Below are positions 34,311-43,285 of a DNA stretch of 64,000 bases, one piece after another. Where the stretch lies: positions 62,001 through 126,000 of the forward strand of contig NZ_JAUSYC010000002.1 in the NCBI RefSeq assembly GCF_030816485.1, in the 5' to 3' direction. The translations under genes and the position numbers were made by a program. The notes below the pieces were generated by a model, which did not search any database, was not told the DNA's origin, and saw only the letters and a list, made by a program, of their open reading frames with translations. The stretch comes from Arthrobacter sp. B1I2 (lineage in GTDB: Bacteria; Actinomycetota; Actinomycetes; Actinomycetales; Micrococcaceae). How positions within the stretch are numbered: the stretch's first letter is position 1; each line of letters starts with the position of its first letter.

Positions 34311-34510
34311 ACTGGGCCCCGATAGTTGGACTGGCTAAATGGGATTCTAGGCTGCGAGGGTTTGGGCCCGGTATTGCACCGGGCTCAGACCCTTAAGCTG
34401 CGGAGATTCTTTCGTTGTTGTACCAGCGGACGTACTTGTTCAGCGCCGTTGCCAGGGCCTCGGTGTTGAGGAACCGGACACGGTAAAAGAGTTCTTCCTT
34501 GAGGTGGGCT
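34308..34510 (-). pseudogene. IS3-family transposase remnant
   Basis: TGAACTGGGCCCC at 34308-34320 is a typical IS3-group terminal repeat. The minus strand then encodes the OrfB (DDE integrase) C-terminus: HLKEELFYRVRFLNTEALATALNKY split from VRWYNNERISAA, a frame break at about 34393-34397, then KGLSPVQYRAQTLAA and a stop at 34347. Homology stops near 34510, so only about 200 bases of the element remain. Confidence 0.75.
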
Positions 34511-34638
34511 GGGAAAACTCACGCCAATCGAATGTAAAACAATCAATCGGACCGCGCTCAAAGCGGCCTAAGACCCTAATCAAAAGCGGGCAGTCCCAAA
34601 TTTCTTGCCCTCCTCTTAGGTTGCTAGATGCCGGTTGC

Positions 34639-34857
34639 TCACCGGTAACTGGGGGTCAGGTCGAGTTCATGCGTCTGCCCATATGGCACCGTCGGAGATA
34701 GGGCGACGGTGAATTTGGCGTGATTATGGCGTGTAACGAGCACTCCGCAGGTTTTTTCAGCTGTTGCTGCTTTGATAGCGGTTCGCAGCGCTAGGGTCAG
34801 CTGAGTCTCCTTGTCTGCCGGGTTCTGTACGTGCAAATCGGCAATGATCCTTTGCAT
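34639..34857 (-). CDS. small conserved hypothetical protein
   Basis: The 72-residue product has an N-terminal helix ('KETQLTLALRTAIKAATAEK') and a C-terminal 'GVLVTRHNHAKFTVALSPTVPYGQTHELDL'. A short pattern like this recurs in Arthrobacter plasmid and chromosomal proteins. GAGAGGA lies 4 bases before ATG. It stands alone beside the IS remnant. Function unknown. Confidence 0.5.
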   Translation of the reverse strand: MQRIIADLHVQNPADKETQLTLALRTAIKAATAEKTCGVLVTRHNHAKFTVALSPTVPYGQTHELDLTPSYR

Positions 34858-35246
34858 GATTTCCTCTCATATGGTCGTTAAGACCTTTGTCATTGGTACT
34901 AAATCTTGGGTTGTGCTGACAGCGGCGGGCTGCGAGGGGACCAGCCGCGCCACCCCTCAGCGACCTGCGCTCAAATTTCGGGATGCGAGGCGGGCGAGGT
35001 CTCGTGAAACAGCTGCCATCGCTTCTATCCGCGCAGTACTGCTACTTGCCGTCTTTGGATATTTCCGCTTCCCGGGACTGTTGCCCCGCTGTCGGAGGGG
35101 CTTAGGGTTCAGCTCGTATGCTGTTAAGCCGGCGAGCGGGTCGTGGAAGATGCTCTCATGCTCCACCAATGCTGGCCTCCTGTCTCAGTGATTGAACTGG
35201 TATTCGTACTTTCAAATCCTGTGCGCGGAAGTGTTCTCTCAGCAGG
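34858..35246. other. gene-free stretch
   Basis: No convincing gene or strong hairpin seen. Frames here are short and lack ribosome-binding sites. It appears to be part of a decayed zone that continues to about 36.2 kb. Confidence 0.3.
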
Positions 35247-35483
35247 TCAGGGCAGCAACTTGCCAACTTGGGCTCTGTTTGATGGCGCTATGTCGAAAAC
35301 TAGGGTCCAAATGGTAGGTCTTCCGCCCAGCCGGGGCATGTTTTCCCCTTGTTCGAGGTAGCGAAATGGCGCGGGGTCACCGTCCGGCCGCCACCAACCA
35401 CTTACTGGCGCAAGGTCCCCGCTAGCTGCATTGAGGCACGCTTCCTGGTGCTCTTGCACGTGTTGTTCATTGGCTGGCGTCAT
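35247..35483 (-). CDS. small hypothetical protein
   Basis: The 78-residue frame contains 'WWRPDGDPAPFRYLEQGENMPRLGGRP' and begins with the polar MTPANEQHVQEHQ. AAGGA is close (2 bases) to ATG and TAGGA lies 11 bases upstream. No family is recognised. It may be real but is unsupported by context. Confidence 0.35.
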   Translation of the reverse strand: MTPANEQHVQEHQEACLNAASGDLAPVSGWWRPDGDPAPFRYLEQGENMPRLGGRPTIWTLVFDIAPSNRAQVGKLLP

Positions 35484-35706
35484 GGTCCTTGATGTTCCTA
35501 ATGCATGAGGTCGCCGTTGACGGACGCCTATGTCCTCAGATTCCCAGACTGAATCCAGGGGTGGTGGACTAGGGCCTCCCAGTTGCGAGAGTGGGAGGCC
35601 CTAGTGGTTTAGGTGATCCTCCGGGGAACGGGCTCGAGTCTGTCCTGCCGTAGTTCGTCGCTGCAGACTGGCGCCTTAGTTGGCTGGAGCTTGAGCTCCA
35701 GCCCGG

Positions 35707-35874
35707 CTAGGTTCCGCTGACTGCCATCTGCCGTGCCACATGCTGAGTGCCTGGCAGGCAGGTGAAAAACGGGGGTTGGACGACAGGCGCGAAAGGGACG
35801 ACGAGCCACTGGCCGCCGTACAACTCCACATACGAATCGGAAGGGCATTTTGCGTAGGCTTCTTCCCGAGTCAT
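35707..35874 (-). CDS. 55-residue hypothetical protein
   Basis: A strong AAGGAG lies 8 bases before ATG 35874 and opens a 55-codon frame: MTREEAYAKCPSDSYVELYG, then GQWLVVPFAPVVQPPFFTCLPGT and a short tail. The MTREEAYAKCP start, the aromatic core and the ribosome-binding site suggest a real small protein. About 93 bases upstream is a 22-base motif that also precedes the amine-operon permease, so expression may be co-regulated with that operon. Function unknown. Confidence 0.5.
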   Translation of the reverse strand: MTREEAYAKCPSDSYVELYGGQWLVVPFAPVVQPPFFTCLPGTQHVARQMAVSGT

Positions 35875-35966
35875 CTCGTTCTCCTTTGGACTGTGTCAAG
35901 TAGTTCGGCGAGCAGTAGATGGCGGATCGGTCCCGACCCCGGCAACTACTGGTTGTGATCTCGTTT

Positions 35967-35988
35967 ATAACTATAGTTTTAGATGTTT
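35967..35988 (-). promoter_or_regulatory. 22-bp shared promoter/operator motif, copy 1
   Basis: On the minus strand AAACATCTAAAAC followed by TATAGTTAT covers the spacer and -10 (TATAGT) of a likely promoter with -35 TTCCAA, 17 bases apart. It matches the motif at 50589-50610 at 21 of 22 positions. The wider gap 35875-36266 holds no other feature. Confidence 0.55.
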
Positions 35989-36266
35989 CCAATTGGAAGG
36001 GGTAGTTCAAAGTTTCTCCTACAAACAGCAGATTCTGCGGGCTTATCCGCTTTGCCTCAAAAATCTAAGGCCAAATGATTGAACGAGGATGTGCCCTAGG
36101 AGGAGAAAGACAGCGACGGTGCCCCGGGTTGGGCCGTCTACGTGTTGTGGCCAGGGCGGCCTGGAACCCCTCTGGTCGATTCCTAATTGAACGGGAACGG
36201 AGTAGAAGAGGCTACTTTCGCAGTTGAGGCCTGCCGCCGTTACAACAGTTGTGGTTGAGTGAAGCC

Positions 36267-38117
36267 ATGGCCGCCCCCATAGAGGATTACGCGCTGCTCT
36301 CAGATCTCCGTACCGGGCCCCTGGTGTCCCGGGATGGGAGCGTTGACTGGCTGTGTTTCCCACGCTTTGACTCACCATCGGTTTTCAGCAGCCTTTTGGG
36401 AACCGCCAAGCACGGCCGGTGGTTATTAGCTCCAAATGAGCCAACAGCAGTGGTTGTCGAACGCCGTTACATTGAATCAACCTTTGTGCTCCAGACCACC
36501 TGGGGGACGACGACAGGGCAGGTACTTGTCACAGATTTCATGCCGGTAGGGACCGAAGGTTCGTCTCTTGTGCGCCGGGTGACGGGGCAATCAGGAACGG
36601 TGGAAATGCGTCAGGAACTCATTATTCGTCCGGGGTATGCAGGGGTCGTGCCCTGGGTGAGCCGCGTCCAAGACGTTGCCGGCACAGGTGTGGCGGTCCT
36701 GCTCGCGATGGCGGGTCCTGACGCTTTCGCATTAAGAGGACCTACACTCCCACTTGCGTACGCTCACGGGCATGAAGGAACTTTTGACGTATCCGAGGGT
36801 GAAACCCTGGATTTCCAATTCACTTGGTTTCCTTCGTACCGTCCGGCCCCACAAGCCATTGATGTCGACCTTGCGTTGGAAGAGGCCGTCGACTTTTGGA
36901 CACGGTGGGGGAGCCACTGCCGCGACGAAGGTACCTATGGGGGCGCGGTAAAACGTTCGCTGTTGGTGTTGCGGGCCCTTACCCATCATGAGACAGGGGG
37001 TATTGTCGCCGCCCCCACAACATCGCTGCCAGAGGACTTCGGCGGGCCACGGAATTGGGATTACAGGTTCTGCTGGTTACGGGATGCAGCCCTGACTCTG
37101 GAGGTGATGCTGACCCACGGCTACGAAACGGAGGCACTGCAGTGGCGCAACTGGCTCCTTCGCGCCCTCGCGGGCGATCCCGAAGATCTTCAAATTATGT
37201 ATGGCGTTGGGGGCGAGCGGGACCTGCCGGAAAGAGAGCTTCTGCATCTTCCGGGGTACGAGGACTCGAAGCCCGTCCGTATCGGCAACGAGGCGGTGTC
37301 GCAATTTCAAGCCGATGTTGTCGGTGAAGTGATGGTGGCGTTGGAACGGTTACGCCTCGCCGGAGGCAAGGAGGACCACTTTTCCTGGGCCCTTCAGCGG
37401 GCATTATTGGGATTTGTCGGGAAGCACTTCGACGATAAGGATTTTGGCCTCTGGGAAATGCGAGGTGAACCCCAATACTTCACCCACTCCCGCGTCATGA
37501 TGTGGGCAGCCTTCGACTGCGGAATTCGGGCAGTACGCCAGCACGGCCTACCCGGCGATACCGACCTGTGGGAGCGTCTGCGCGACCGGCTCCGGGCAGA
37601 AATCATGGCCAAGGGCTTTGACCCTAAGCTCAATTCCTTCACCCAAACATATGGAGGGGGACAGACCGACGCTTCCCTATTGGTACTGCCCCAGGTTGGC
37701 TTCATCGCCTACAACGATCAACACATGCTGGGAACCGTCGCCCGGTTGGAGGAAGAGCTTCTAACGGACGGCGGCCTGTTGCTTCGTTACCGGACGGAGA
37801 GCGGGCTTGACGGACTGGAGCCCGGAGAACACCCCTTCCTGGCCTGTTCATTTTGGCTTGCTGAGCAGTACGTCCGCACGGGACGCCGGGCTGATGCCCA
37901 GTCCCTCATGGACAAACTTGTAGGGTTTACCAATGAGCTAGGCCTGCTGAGCGAAGAGTACGACGCAAAAGAGATGCGGATGGCGGGCAACTACCCGCAA
38001 GCTTTTTCCCACCTTGCTCTCGTGCGAGCAGCTGATGCTATGCATGGCGTCGACCGCCTTAGCCTTGCCGTCCAAACTGGTGACCAGGGCGACCCGCGTT
38101 CGGCCGGTCAAGGGTGA
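36267..38117 (+). CDS. GH15 family glucosidase (glucoamylase/trehalase-like)
   Basis: From ATG 36267 the product is 616 residues, beginning 'IEDYALLSDLRTGPLVSRDGSVDWLCFPRFDS', the hallmark of the bacterial GH15 N-terminal beta-sandwich (DUF5911/trehalase-like). The (alpha/alpha)6 catalytic barrel follows with 'GGPRNWDYRFCWLRDAALTLE' and 'LYRTESGLDGLEPGEHPFLACSFWLAEQ'-type segments carrying the catalytic acids. It is cytoplasmic. Such enzymes hydrolyse trehalose or alpha-glucans. The gene has its own transcription unit, with no partner around it, and separates the decayed zone from pdxS. Confidence 0.85.
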   Translation: MAAPIEDYALLSDLRTGPLVSRDGSVDWLCFPRFDSPSVFSSLLGTAKHGRWLLAPNEPTAVVVERRYIESTFVLQTTWGTTTGQVLVTDFMPVGTEGSSLVRRVTGQSGTVEMRQELIIRPGYAGVVPWVSRVQDVAGTGVAVLLAMAGPDAFALRGPTLPLAYAHGHEGTFDVSEGETLDFQFTWFPSYRPAPQAIDVDLALEEAVDFWTRWGSHCRDEGTYGGAVKRSLLVLRALTHHETGGIVAAPTTSLPEDFGGPRNWDYRFCWLRDAALTLEVMLTHGYETEALQWRNWLLRALAGDPEDLQIMYGVGGERDLPERELLHLPGYEDSKPVRIGNEAVSQFQADVVGEVMVALERLRLAGGKEDHFSWALQRALLGFVGKHFDDKDFGLWEMRGEPQYFTHSRVMMWAAFDCGIRAVRQHGLPGDTDLWERLRDRLRAEIMAKGFDPKLNSFTQTYGGGQTDASLLVLPQVGFIAYNDQHMLGTVARLEEELLTDGGLLLRYRTESGLDGLEPGEHPFLACSFWLAEQYVRTGRRADAQSLMDKLVGFTNELGLLSEEYDAKEMRMAGNYPQAFSHLALVRAADAMHGVDRLSLAVQTGDQGDPRSAGQG

Positions 38118-38219
38118 CTGCTCCCACTTTGGCTTGATGAGAAGACTGCACAGCTCGGCGACAGGACCGGACCGCCCAGCTGTTATCTGATATCGACACT
38201 CAAGGGCTCGATGTACTTG

Positions 38220-39116
38220 TTACCAGCCGCGTTCGGCGAGGCGGTGCGGCTGGGGGATCTCGTCGACGTTGATGCCCACCATGGCTTCGCCCAGGCCGCG
38301 GGAGGCCTTGGCGATGACATCGGGGTCATCGAAGAAGGTGGTGGCCTTCACGACGGCGGCGGCGCGCTGGGCCGGGTTGCCGGACTTGAAGATGCCGGAG
38401 CCGACGAACACGCCGTCAGCGCCGAGCTGCATCATCATGGCAGCGTCAGCCGGGGTGGCAATGCCGCCGGCGGTGAACAGCACCACCGGGAGCTTGCCGG
38501 CAGCGGCGACTTCCTTGACCAGTTCGTACGGGGCCTGCAGTTCCTTGGCCGCAACGTACAGCTCGTCCTCGGGCAGGGCGGCGAGCTTGGCGATCTCGGA
38601 ACGGATCTGGCGCATGTGACCCGTGGCGTTGGAGACATCGCCGGTGCCGGCCTCGCCCTTGGAGCGGATCATCGCCGCGCCCTCGTTGATGCGGCGCAGC
38701 GCCTCACCGAGGTTGGTGGCACCACAGACGAACGGAACCTTGAAGTTCCACTTGTCGATGTGGTTGACATAGTCGGCCGGGGTCAGGACCTCGGACTCGT
38801 CAATGTAGTCCACGCCCAAAGACTGCAGGACCTGGGCTTCGACGAAGTGGCCGATGCGGGCCTTGGCCATGACCGGAATGGACACGGCGTCGATGATCTG
38901 GTCGATCATGTCCGGATCGGACATGCGGGACACGCCGCCCTGGGCACGGATATCGGCCGGAACGCGCTCCAGCGCCATCACAGCAACAGCACCGGCATCT
39001 TCGGCGATGCGGGCCTGCTCGACGTTGACGACGTCCATGATGACGCCGCCCTTGAGCATCTCAGCCATGCCCCGCTTCACGCGGCTGCCGCCCATCACGC
39101 TGTCTTCTGTGTTCAT
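38220..39116 (-). CDS. pdxS: pyridoxal 5'-phosphate synthase lyase subunit PdxS
   Basis: The 298-residue protein is a full-length PdxS: '[33 protein letters not shown]', active-site Lys in '[15 protein letters not shown]', and the second Lys in '[13 protein letters not shown]'. It makes PLP from ribose-5-phosphate, glyceraldehyde-3-phosphate and ammonia delivered by PdxT. No pdxT is adjacent, which is unusual because pdxST are normally paired in Actinobacteria. ATG 39116 is preferred over an upstream TTG. It may supply PLP for the aminotransferase in the amine supercluster. Confidence 0.95.
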   Translation of the reverse strand: MNTEDSVMGGSRVKRGMAEMLKGGVIMDVVNVEQARIAEDAGAVAVMALERVPADIRAQGGVSRMSDPDMIDQIIDAVSIPVMAKARIGHFVEAQVLQSLGVDYIDESEVLTPADYVNHIDKWNFKVPFVCGATNLGEALRRINEGAAMIRSKGEAGTGDVSNATGHMRQIRSEIAKLAALPEDELYVAAKELQAPYELVKEVAAAGKLPVVLFTAGGIATPADAAMMMQLGADGVFVGSGIFKSGNPAQRAAAVVKATTFFDDPDVIAKASRGLGEAMVGINVDEIPQPHRLAERGW

Positions 39117-39290
39117 GTATATTTCACTGTCTTTCAAGGGCTCAGTTCCTTAGGAGCCGTGGCGCGCACTCATTTCAACGGCCGGCGTCTGGAGCTCTCT
39201 GGGAAGACCCTGCTACTTGCTGGCAGTTCAGATGATCGGATTGCTGCTTCGGTGATGTTGCTTTGAATGGCTGTGGGCAGTAAGAGTTGC

Positions 39291-39327
39291 AGCGGCGGGA
39301 GCCCGTTATCCACGGGCTCCCGCCGCT
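39291..39327 (-). terminator. strong hairpin after the succinate-semialdehyde dehydrogenase gene
   Basis: A perfect 16-bp stem, AGCGGCGGGAGCCCGT (39291-39306) with its complement at 39312-39327, surrounds a 5-base loop 24 bases past the dehydrogenase stop. There is no T tract, so it may act with Rho or protect the mRNA end. It separates the gene from pdxS. Confidence 0.75.
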
Positions 39328-39350
39328 GGCGACCGATGTCCCTGTCGGCC

Positions 39351-40766
39351 TTAGGGCTTTACTGAATCCCCGGCCCCTACCTTGGGAGCAGGTCGTTCAG
39401 GAGTGCGGATCAGCTTCTTGTTCACGAACTCGTTCATTCCGTAACGCGCGAGTTCACGGCCAACTCCAGACCGCTTAACTCCGCCGAATGGAAGATCGGC
39501 CTGGGAATCGGTGTTTCCGTTGATGAACACCATCCCAGTCTCGAGGCGGTCAGCAACGGCCTTGGCCTTTTCCACGTCCTTGCTGAACACCGCCCCGCCA
39601 AGGCCGTAGGGGGAATTATTAGCCAGCTCGACGGCTTCGTCCACGTCAGCGACCTTGTACACAACGGCGGCAGGCCCAAAGAGTTCCTCTGAGAAGGCTC
39701 GCATGTCCGGGGTTACATCCGCCAGGACTGTGGGTTCGACGAAGGCACCGGGCCCTGGCAGGTGCTTGCCACCAGTCTTCAGCGTGGCACCCTTGTCAAC
39801 GGCATCTTGGATCTGCTCGATCAAGTCATCGGCCGCTGCCTGGGTAGACATCGGTCCAAATTTTGTGTCCGGGGACAGCGGATCGCCAGGCTTAATCCGG
39901 GACATTTCATCCGTAAATTTCTGAACAAACTCATCGTAAAGATCAGCTACCACAATGAAACGCTTTGCGGCTGTGCAGGCCTGGCCGGCATTACTCATGC
40001 GGCCACTGACGGCAGCTTTCACCGTTGCATCCATGTCCTCGGTATCGAGCACAATGAACGGGTCACTGCCTCCAAGTTCGAGAACATATTTCTTGAGGTT
40101 ACGGCCGGCCACCTCGGCGACGGCTGCACCGGCACCCTCACTGCCCGTCAAGGAGATACCCTGAACCCGCGGGTCGGCGATAATCTGCGCCACCTGCTCG
40201 CGCCGTGCAAACACATTAATGTAGGCAGCTTCGGGAAGGCCTGCGTCATGGAAGATTTTCTCCATGGCCAGTGAGGACTGCGGGCAGTTGGCCGAGTGCT
40301 TAAGCAGGATTGTATTGCCCAACATCAGATTGGGGGCCGCGAAGCGGGCAACCTGGTAGTACGGGTAGTTCCAAGGCATGATTCCCAGGAGCACGCCGAC
40401 TGGGGTCGACCTGACGATGGCCTCACCGCCGCCTTTTACACTCAGGTGTTCATCCTGCAAGAAGCCCGGTCCTTCGACCGCGTAGTAGTCGAAGATGTCT
40501 GCAACGAATGAAACTTCACCACGGGCCTGAGCGAGCGGTTTCCCCATCTCAAGGCTGATGATGCGTGCCAGTTCGTCGTTGCGTTCGCGATAAAGCTCTG
40601 CGACCCTGGCAATGATCTTCGCGCGGCTTGCTACCGGCGTCTCACGCCACCTAAGGAATTCCTCCTGAGCGCGAGCGATTGCGTCACTGATTTCTGCTGA
40701 AGTGGCTTCCGGAAATACACGAAGTGTCTCGCCAGTAGCGGGGTTAATGGTTTTATAAGCAGTCAT
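39351..40766 (-). CDS. NAD(P)-dependent succinate-semialdehyde dehydrogenase family
   Basis: The 471-residue aldehyde dehydrogenase has catalytic Glu230 in 'LELGGSDPF' and Cys264 in 'GQACTAAKR', with 'PWNYPYYQVARFAAPNLMLGN' in the cofactor domain, which is characteristic of the short GabD/YneI-type group. It likely oxidises succinic or another omega-semialdehyde. It is divergent from the FadR-type regulator gene, with an inverted repeat between them, so it is probably controlled by that regulator. Confidence 0.9.
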   Translation of the reverse strand: MTAYKTINPATGETLRVFPEATSAEISDAIARAQEEFLRWRETPVASRAKIIARVAELYRERNDELARIISLEMGKPLAQARGEVSFVADIFDYYAVEGPGFLQDEHLSVKGGGEAIVRSTPVGVLLGIMPWNYPYYQVARFAAPNLMLGNTILLKHSANCPQSSLAMEKIFHDAGLPEAAYINVFARREQVAQIIADPRVQGISLTGSEGAGAAVAEVAGRNLKKYVLELGGSDPFIVLDTEDMDATVKAAVSGRMSNAGQACTAAKRFIVVADLYDEFVQKFTDEMSRIKPGDPLSPDTKFGPMSTQAAADDLIEQIQDAVDKGATLKTGGKHLPGPGAFVEPTVLADVTPDMRAFSEELFGPAAVVYKVADVDEAVELANNSPYGLGGAVFSKDVEKAKAVADRLETGMVFINGNTDSQADLPFGGVKRSGVGRELARYGMNEFVNKKLIRTPERPAPKVGAGDSVKP

Positions 40767-40816
40767 TTATTTGCCTTACCAATCGATAGTTTTTGACGGA
40801 CTGTGAAGTTAAAAGA

Positions 40817-40839
40817 TCTCGAATAGGATAAGTTCGAGA
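40817..40839. promoter_or_regulatory. inverted repeat between the dehydrogenase and the FadR-type regulator
   Basis: TCTCGAA (40817-40823) and TTCGAGA (40833-40839) form a perfect 7-bp inverted repeat with a 9-base spacer in an AT-rich divergent promoter region. A further repeat of ATAGAAT lies at about 40897-40917. It is a good candidate operator for the adjacent GntR/FadR protein. Confidence 0.5.
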
Positions 40840-40954
40840 AATATAATCGGCCAATATCCAACACGCTCGGGATGTCTGCTGTGTCGTCCGGGAAGGAATA
40901 TAGAATCGCATAGAATAGAAAACAGTTCGGTTGATGAAGGAGGCTGAAACGCGC

Positions 40955-41716
40955 ATGGCAGAGCTGGCTGACTTCAGTGCACAGATTTACCGCACCCTTC
41001 CCGAGTTGGACAGGGCCGATGCCATCGTGCAGCGCATCAACACCGCAGTGTCGCTTGGCCTCATCCGTCCTGGCGACCAGCTTCCGGCCGAACTTGAGCT
41101 TGCCGAAATGTTCGGTGTCGCAGTCGCCACGCTCAGAGAGGCTCTGGCCACGCTGAGGGACCTCAACGTTGTTGAGACGCGGAGAGGTCGCTTCGGGGGA
41201 ACGTTCGTCGTCGGCTCGCCTAGCCCCTCGTTGGACCTGCTGCGCAAACGCATCACGTCCCTGTCCATGGCTGAGCTGCGGGATCTGGGTGACGAGCACG
41301 CGACCATCGCCGCTGGCGCGATCCGCATGGCGGCCGATCGGGCGGACCCTACCGACCTGGACATGCTTGAGTCGCTGGCTCATGCACTGGAGCGTGCCGA
41401 TTCCCCCGGCGCCCGTACGCGTGCCGACAGCAGGTTTCATATCGGCATCGCGGTGGTGGCCCAGTCCGAACGGCTCATGACGTCCGAGGTCCGCCTTCAG
41501 GGAGAAGTGGGTGAACTGCTGTGGGCGCCCCTTACCAGGGAGTTCGATCAGGTCCGCGCGACGGAGGACCACCTCGCCATTGTTGCTGCCCTGCGCCGGG
41601 ATGACCGGGAGCTGGCCCAAAAAATTGCGCTCGAGCACATTCGTGCGAATATTTATCATCTGATTGACGTCAAACTAACGCTGACATACGCGACGCATGA
41701 CAGGGACCAATTATGA
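40955..41716 (+). CDS. FadR-subfamily GntR transcriptional regulator
   Basis: From ATG 40955, 11 bases after AAGGAGG, which decides the start over ATG 40934, the product is 253 residues. An N-terminal GntR winged helix ('IRPGDQLPAELELAEMFGVAVATLREALATLRDLNVVETRRGRFGGTFV') precedes a helical FCD ligand domain with 'ADSRFHIGIAVVAQSERL' and 'EDHLAIVAALRRDD', carrying the metal-binding Asp and His residues. Such regulators sense carboxylates. It overlaps the Cache gene by 4 bases (ATGA), so the two are coupled. Likely targets are the divergent dehydrogenase and the amine operon. Confidence 0.9.
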   Translation: MAELADFSAQIYRTLPELDRADAIVQRINTAVSLGLIRPGDQLPAELELAEMFGVAVATLREALATLRDLNVVETRRGRFGGTFVVGSPSPSLDLLRKRITSLSMAELRDLGDEHATIAAGAIRMAADRADPTDLDMLESLAHALERADSPGARTRADSRFHIGIAVVAQSERLMTSEVRLQGEVGELLWAPLTREFDQVRATEDHLAIVAALRRDDRELAQKIALEHIRANIYHLIDVKLTLTYATHDRDQL

Positions 41717-42423
41717 GCAATGACGCTATCGCACAGGAGTGCGCGAACAAGATCAGCCAATGGTTTAAATCCTTTTACCAGGACCTTGAATCCGCTTCCG
41801 ATAAAATGAGCGAATCGCTGACGCGTCGAATGGGCGACCGCACCAAGATCAATAATTCTGATTTGCTTGACCTCCCTGAAATATCCCGTTCGTTCCTCGA
41901 AGGACACCATGCCGCCGTTGGCGCCGGCGCCATCTTCGCGGTGGCCAGCGTCAGCAAGGCGCAGGGGGCTCTTGAGTGGTGGCTCCGGGATGATGCGGGC
42001 CGGATCAGCAAGCGGGAGTTCGACCTGGTTCCTGATACTGACGGCTTCTACGATTACGAGCAGCAGCCCTGGTTCACGATTGCTGCCCGTACCGGTCACC
42101 ACACCCTGGTAGGGCCTTACGTCGACTACCTCGGGATGGGGGAGTACATTCTCACCCTGACGGTGCCGCTGTACATCAATGGTGGCTTCGTTGGTGTTAC
42201 GGGAAGTGATATCAGGGTCAGGGACCTGGAAGGAGTATTCGTTCCGGCAATGCGCGCGGTACCGGGGGACGCGGCTGTGCTGAACAGCCAGGACCGGGTC
42301 ATTGTGAGTAACTCGGGCCGATTCCTGGTGGGGGACCGGGTTAAGAAGACCCCGCCGGGCGCACACAAGATCGCGCTGGAAGTTCCGGCTCTGGATCTTC
42401 ATTTCCTGTACCTGGCATCGTAG
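41713..42423 (+). CDS. stand-alone soluble Cache-domain sensor protein
   Basis: The 236-residue protein has a helical N-terminus ('CANKISQWFKSFYQDLESASDKM') and a Cache/PDC fold: 'WWLRDDAGRISKREFDLVPD', 'YDYEQQPWFTIAARTGHHTLVGPYVDYLGMGEYILTLTVPLY' and 'GVTGSDIRVRDLEGVF'. Cache domains normally bind small ligands outside the membrane in chemoreceptors or kinases. This one has no signal peptide, transmembrane helix or output domain. It overlaps the regulator gene, suggesting a cytoplasmic ligand-binding partner of that regulator. That pairing is inference. Confidence 0.7.
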   Translation: MSNDAIAQECANKISQWFKSFYQDLESASDKMSESLTRRMGDRTKINNSDLLDLPEISRSFLEGHHAAVGAGAIFAVASVSKAQGALEWWLRDDAGRISKREFDLVPDTDGFYDYEQQPWFTIAARTGHHTLVGPYVDYLGMGEYILTLTVPLYINGGFVGVTGSDIRVRDLEGVFVPAMRAVPGDAAVLNSQDRVIVSNSGRFLVGDRVKKTPPGAHKIALEVPALDLHFLYLAS

Positions 42424-42427
42424 GCGT

Positions 42428-43285
42428 TCACACCGGACCGCCTGTGTGAACCATTGCCTGGTTCTGCATCTTTTCGGCATGACTGCTGGCCTGTTCGACA
42501 AATGCTTTGAAGAGCAGCTCCCGGTCCTCGGCGTTTCCGTCGGAGTCCTCCGGGTGCCACTGGACGCCCACGACCCAGGTGTTGTCCTTATGTTCAGTTC
42601 CCTCGATGATGCCGTCATCGGCCACAGCGGCGACCCGGAGACGCGGCCCCACCTGTTCGACGGCCTGGTGGTGCCCCGAGCGGACAGTGATACGGTCTCT
42701 GCCCAGAATGCCGTGAAGGCGGCTTCCCGGCAGGATAGTGACCGGTTCGTCAAGGAACATGCTTTCTCCCTTGCCGCCGCGGTGCAGCTCGTAAGGGTCC
42801 AGATCAGGGATGAGTGTCCCCCCGCTGGTGAGATTCAGGAGTTGGGACCCTCGGCAAATGGCAAGCAGGGGTGCATCGCGGGCCAGCGTCTGGTCGATCA
42901 GTTCCATGCAGTATTCGTCGGCGCGGCGTTCCACTCCATAAAGGTTCGGCACCGGGCCGCGCACCCCATACAGGCTGGGATCAACGTCCCCACCGCCGAG
43001 GAAAAGCACGCCACTGGCGCCAGCGATGTGTTTGGGGTCTGGCAGGTTGGTGGCGCTGCTGTCCACCAGGACTGCCCTGGCCCCCGCTTTAAGCAGGGTC
43101 TCCAGAGCGGTCCTGGTGAAACGCTTCACCAGCTGGGAAACCTCGACGGTCATGTCAGGGAAGTTCAACGAAACGACCACCGCGATGATCGGCGCATTCC
43201 CGGGGAGCTCCGCAAAGCCAGCCGGGATAACATCAGCTGGCGTAATGGGAACCAAAGTCCTGACGCGGCCGTCTCGGTTTGTCAT
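42428..43285 (-). CDS. class-I-GATase gamma-glutamyl hydrolase (peptidase C26), copy 2
   Basis: From ATG 43285, overlapping the previous stop as ATGA, the product is 285 residues with the glutamine-amidotransferase-like triad Cys144 in 'LAICRGSQLLN', His244 and Glu246 in 'QWHPED'. It belongs to the PuuD/C26 group that cleaves gamma-glutamyl-amide bonds. It is the last gene of the amine operon. Together with copy 1, it probably releases glutamate from gamma-glutamylated intermediates. Two different copies suggest two substrates. Confidence 0.85.
   Translation of the reverse strand: MTNRDGRVRTLVPITPADVIPAGFAELPGNAPIIAVVVSLNFPDMTVEVSQLVKRFTRTALETLLKAGARAVLVDSSATNLPDPKHIAGASGVLFLGGGDVDPSLYGVRGPVPNLYGVERRADEYCMELIDQTLARDAPLLAICRGSQLLNLTSGGTLIPDLDPYELHRGGKGESMFLDEPVTILPGSRLHGILGRDRITVRSGHHQAVEQVGPRLRVAAVADDGIIEGTEHKDNTWVVGVQWHPEDSDGNAEDRELLFKAFVEQASSHAEKMQNQAMVHTGGPV

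Noticed and set aside
38211..39266. 351-codon plus-strand frame over pdxS
   Set aside because: Antisense of the highly conserved PdxS; no domain pattern.
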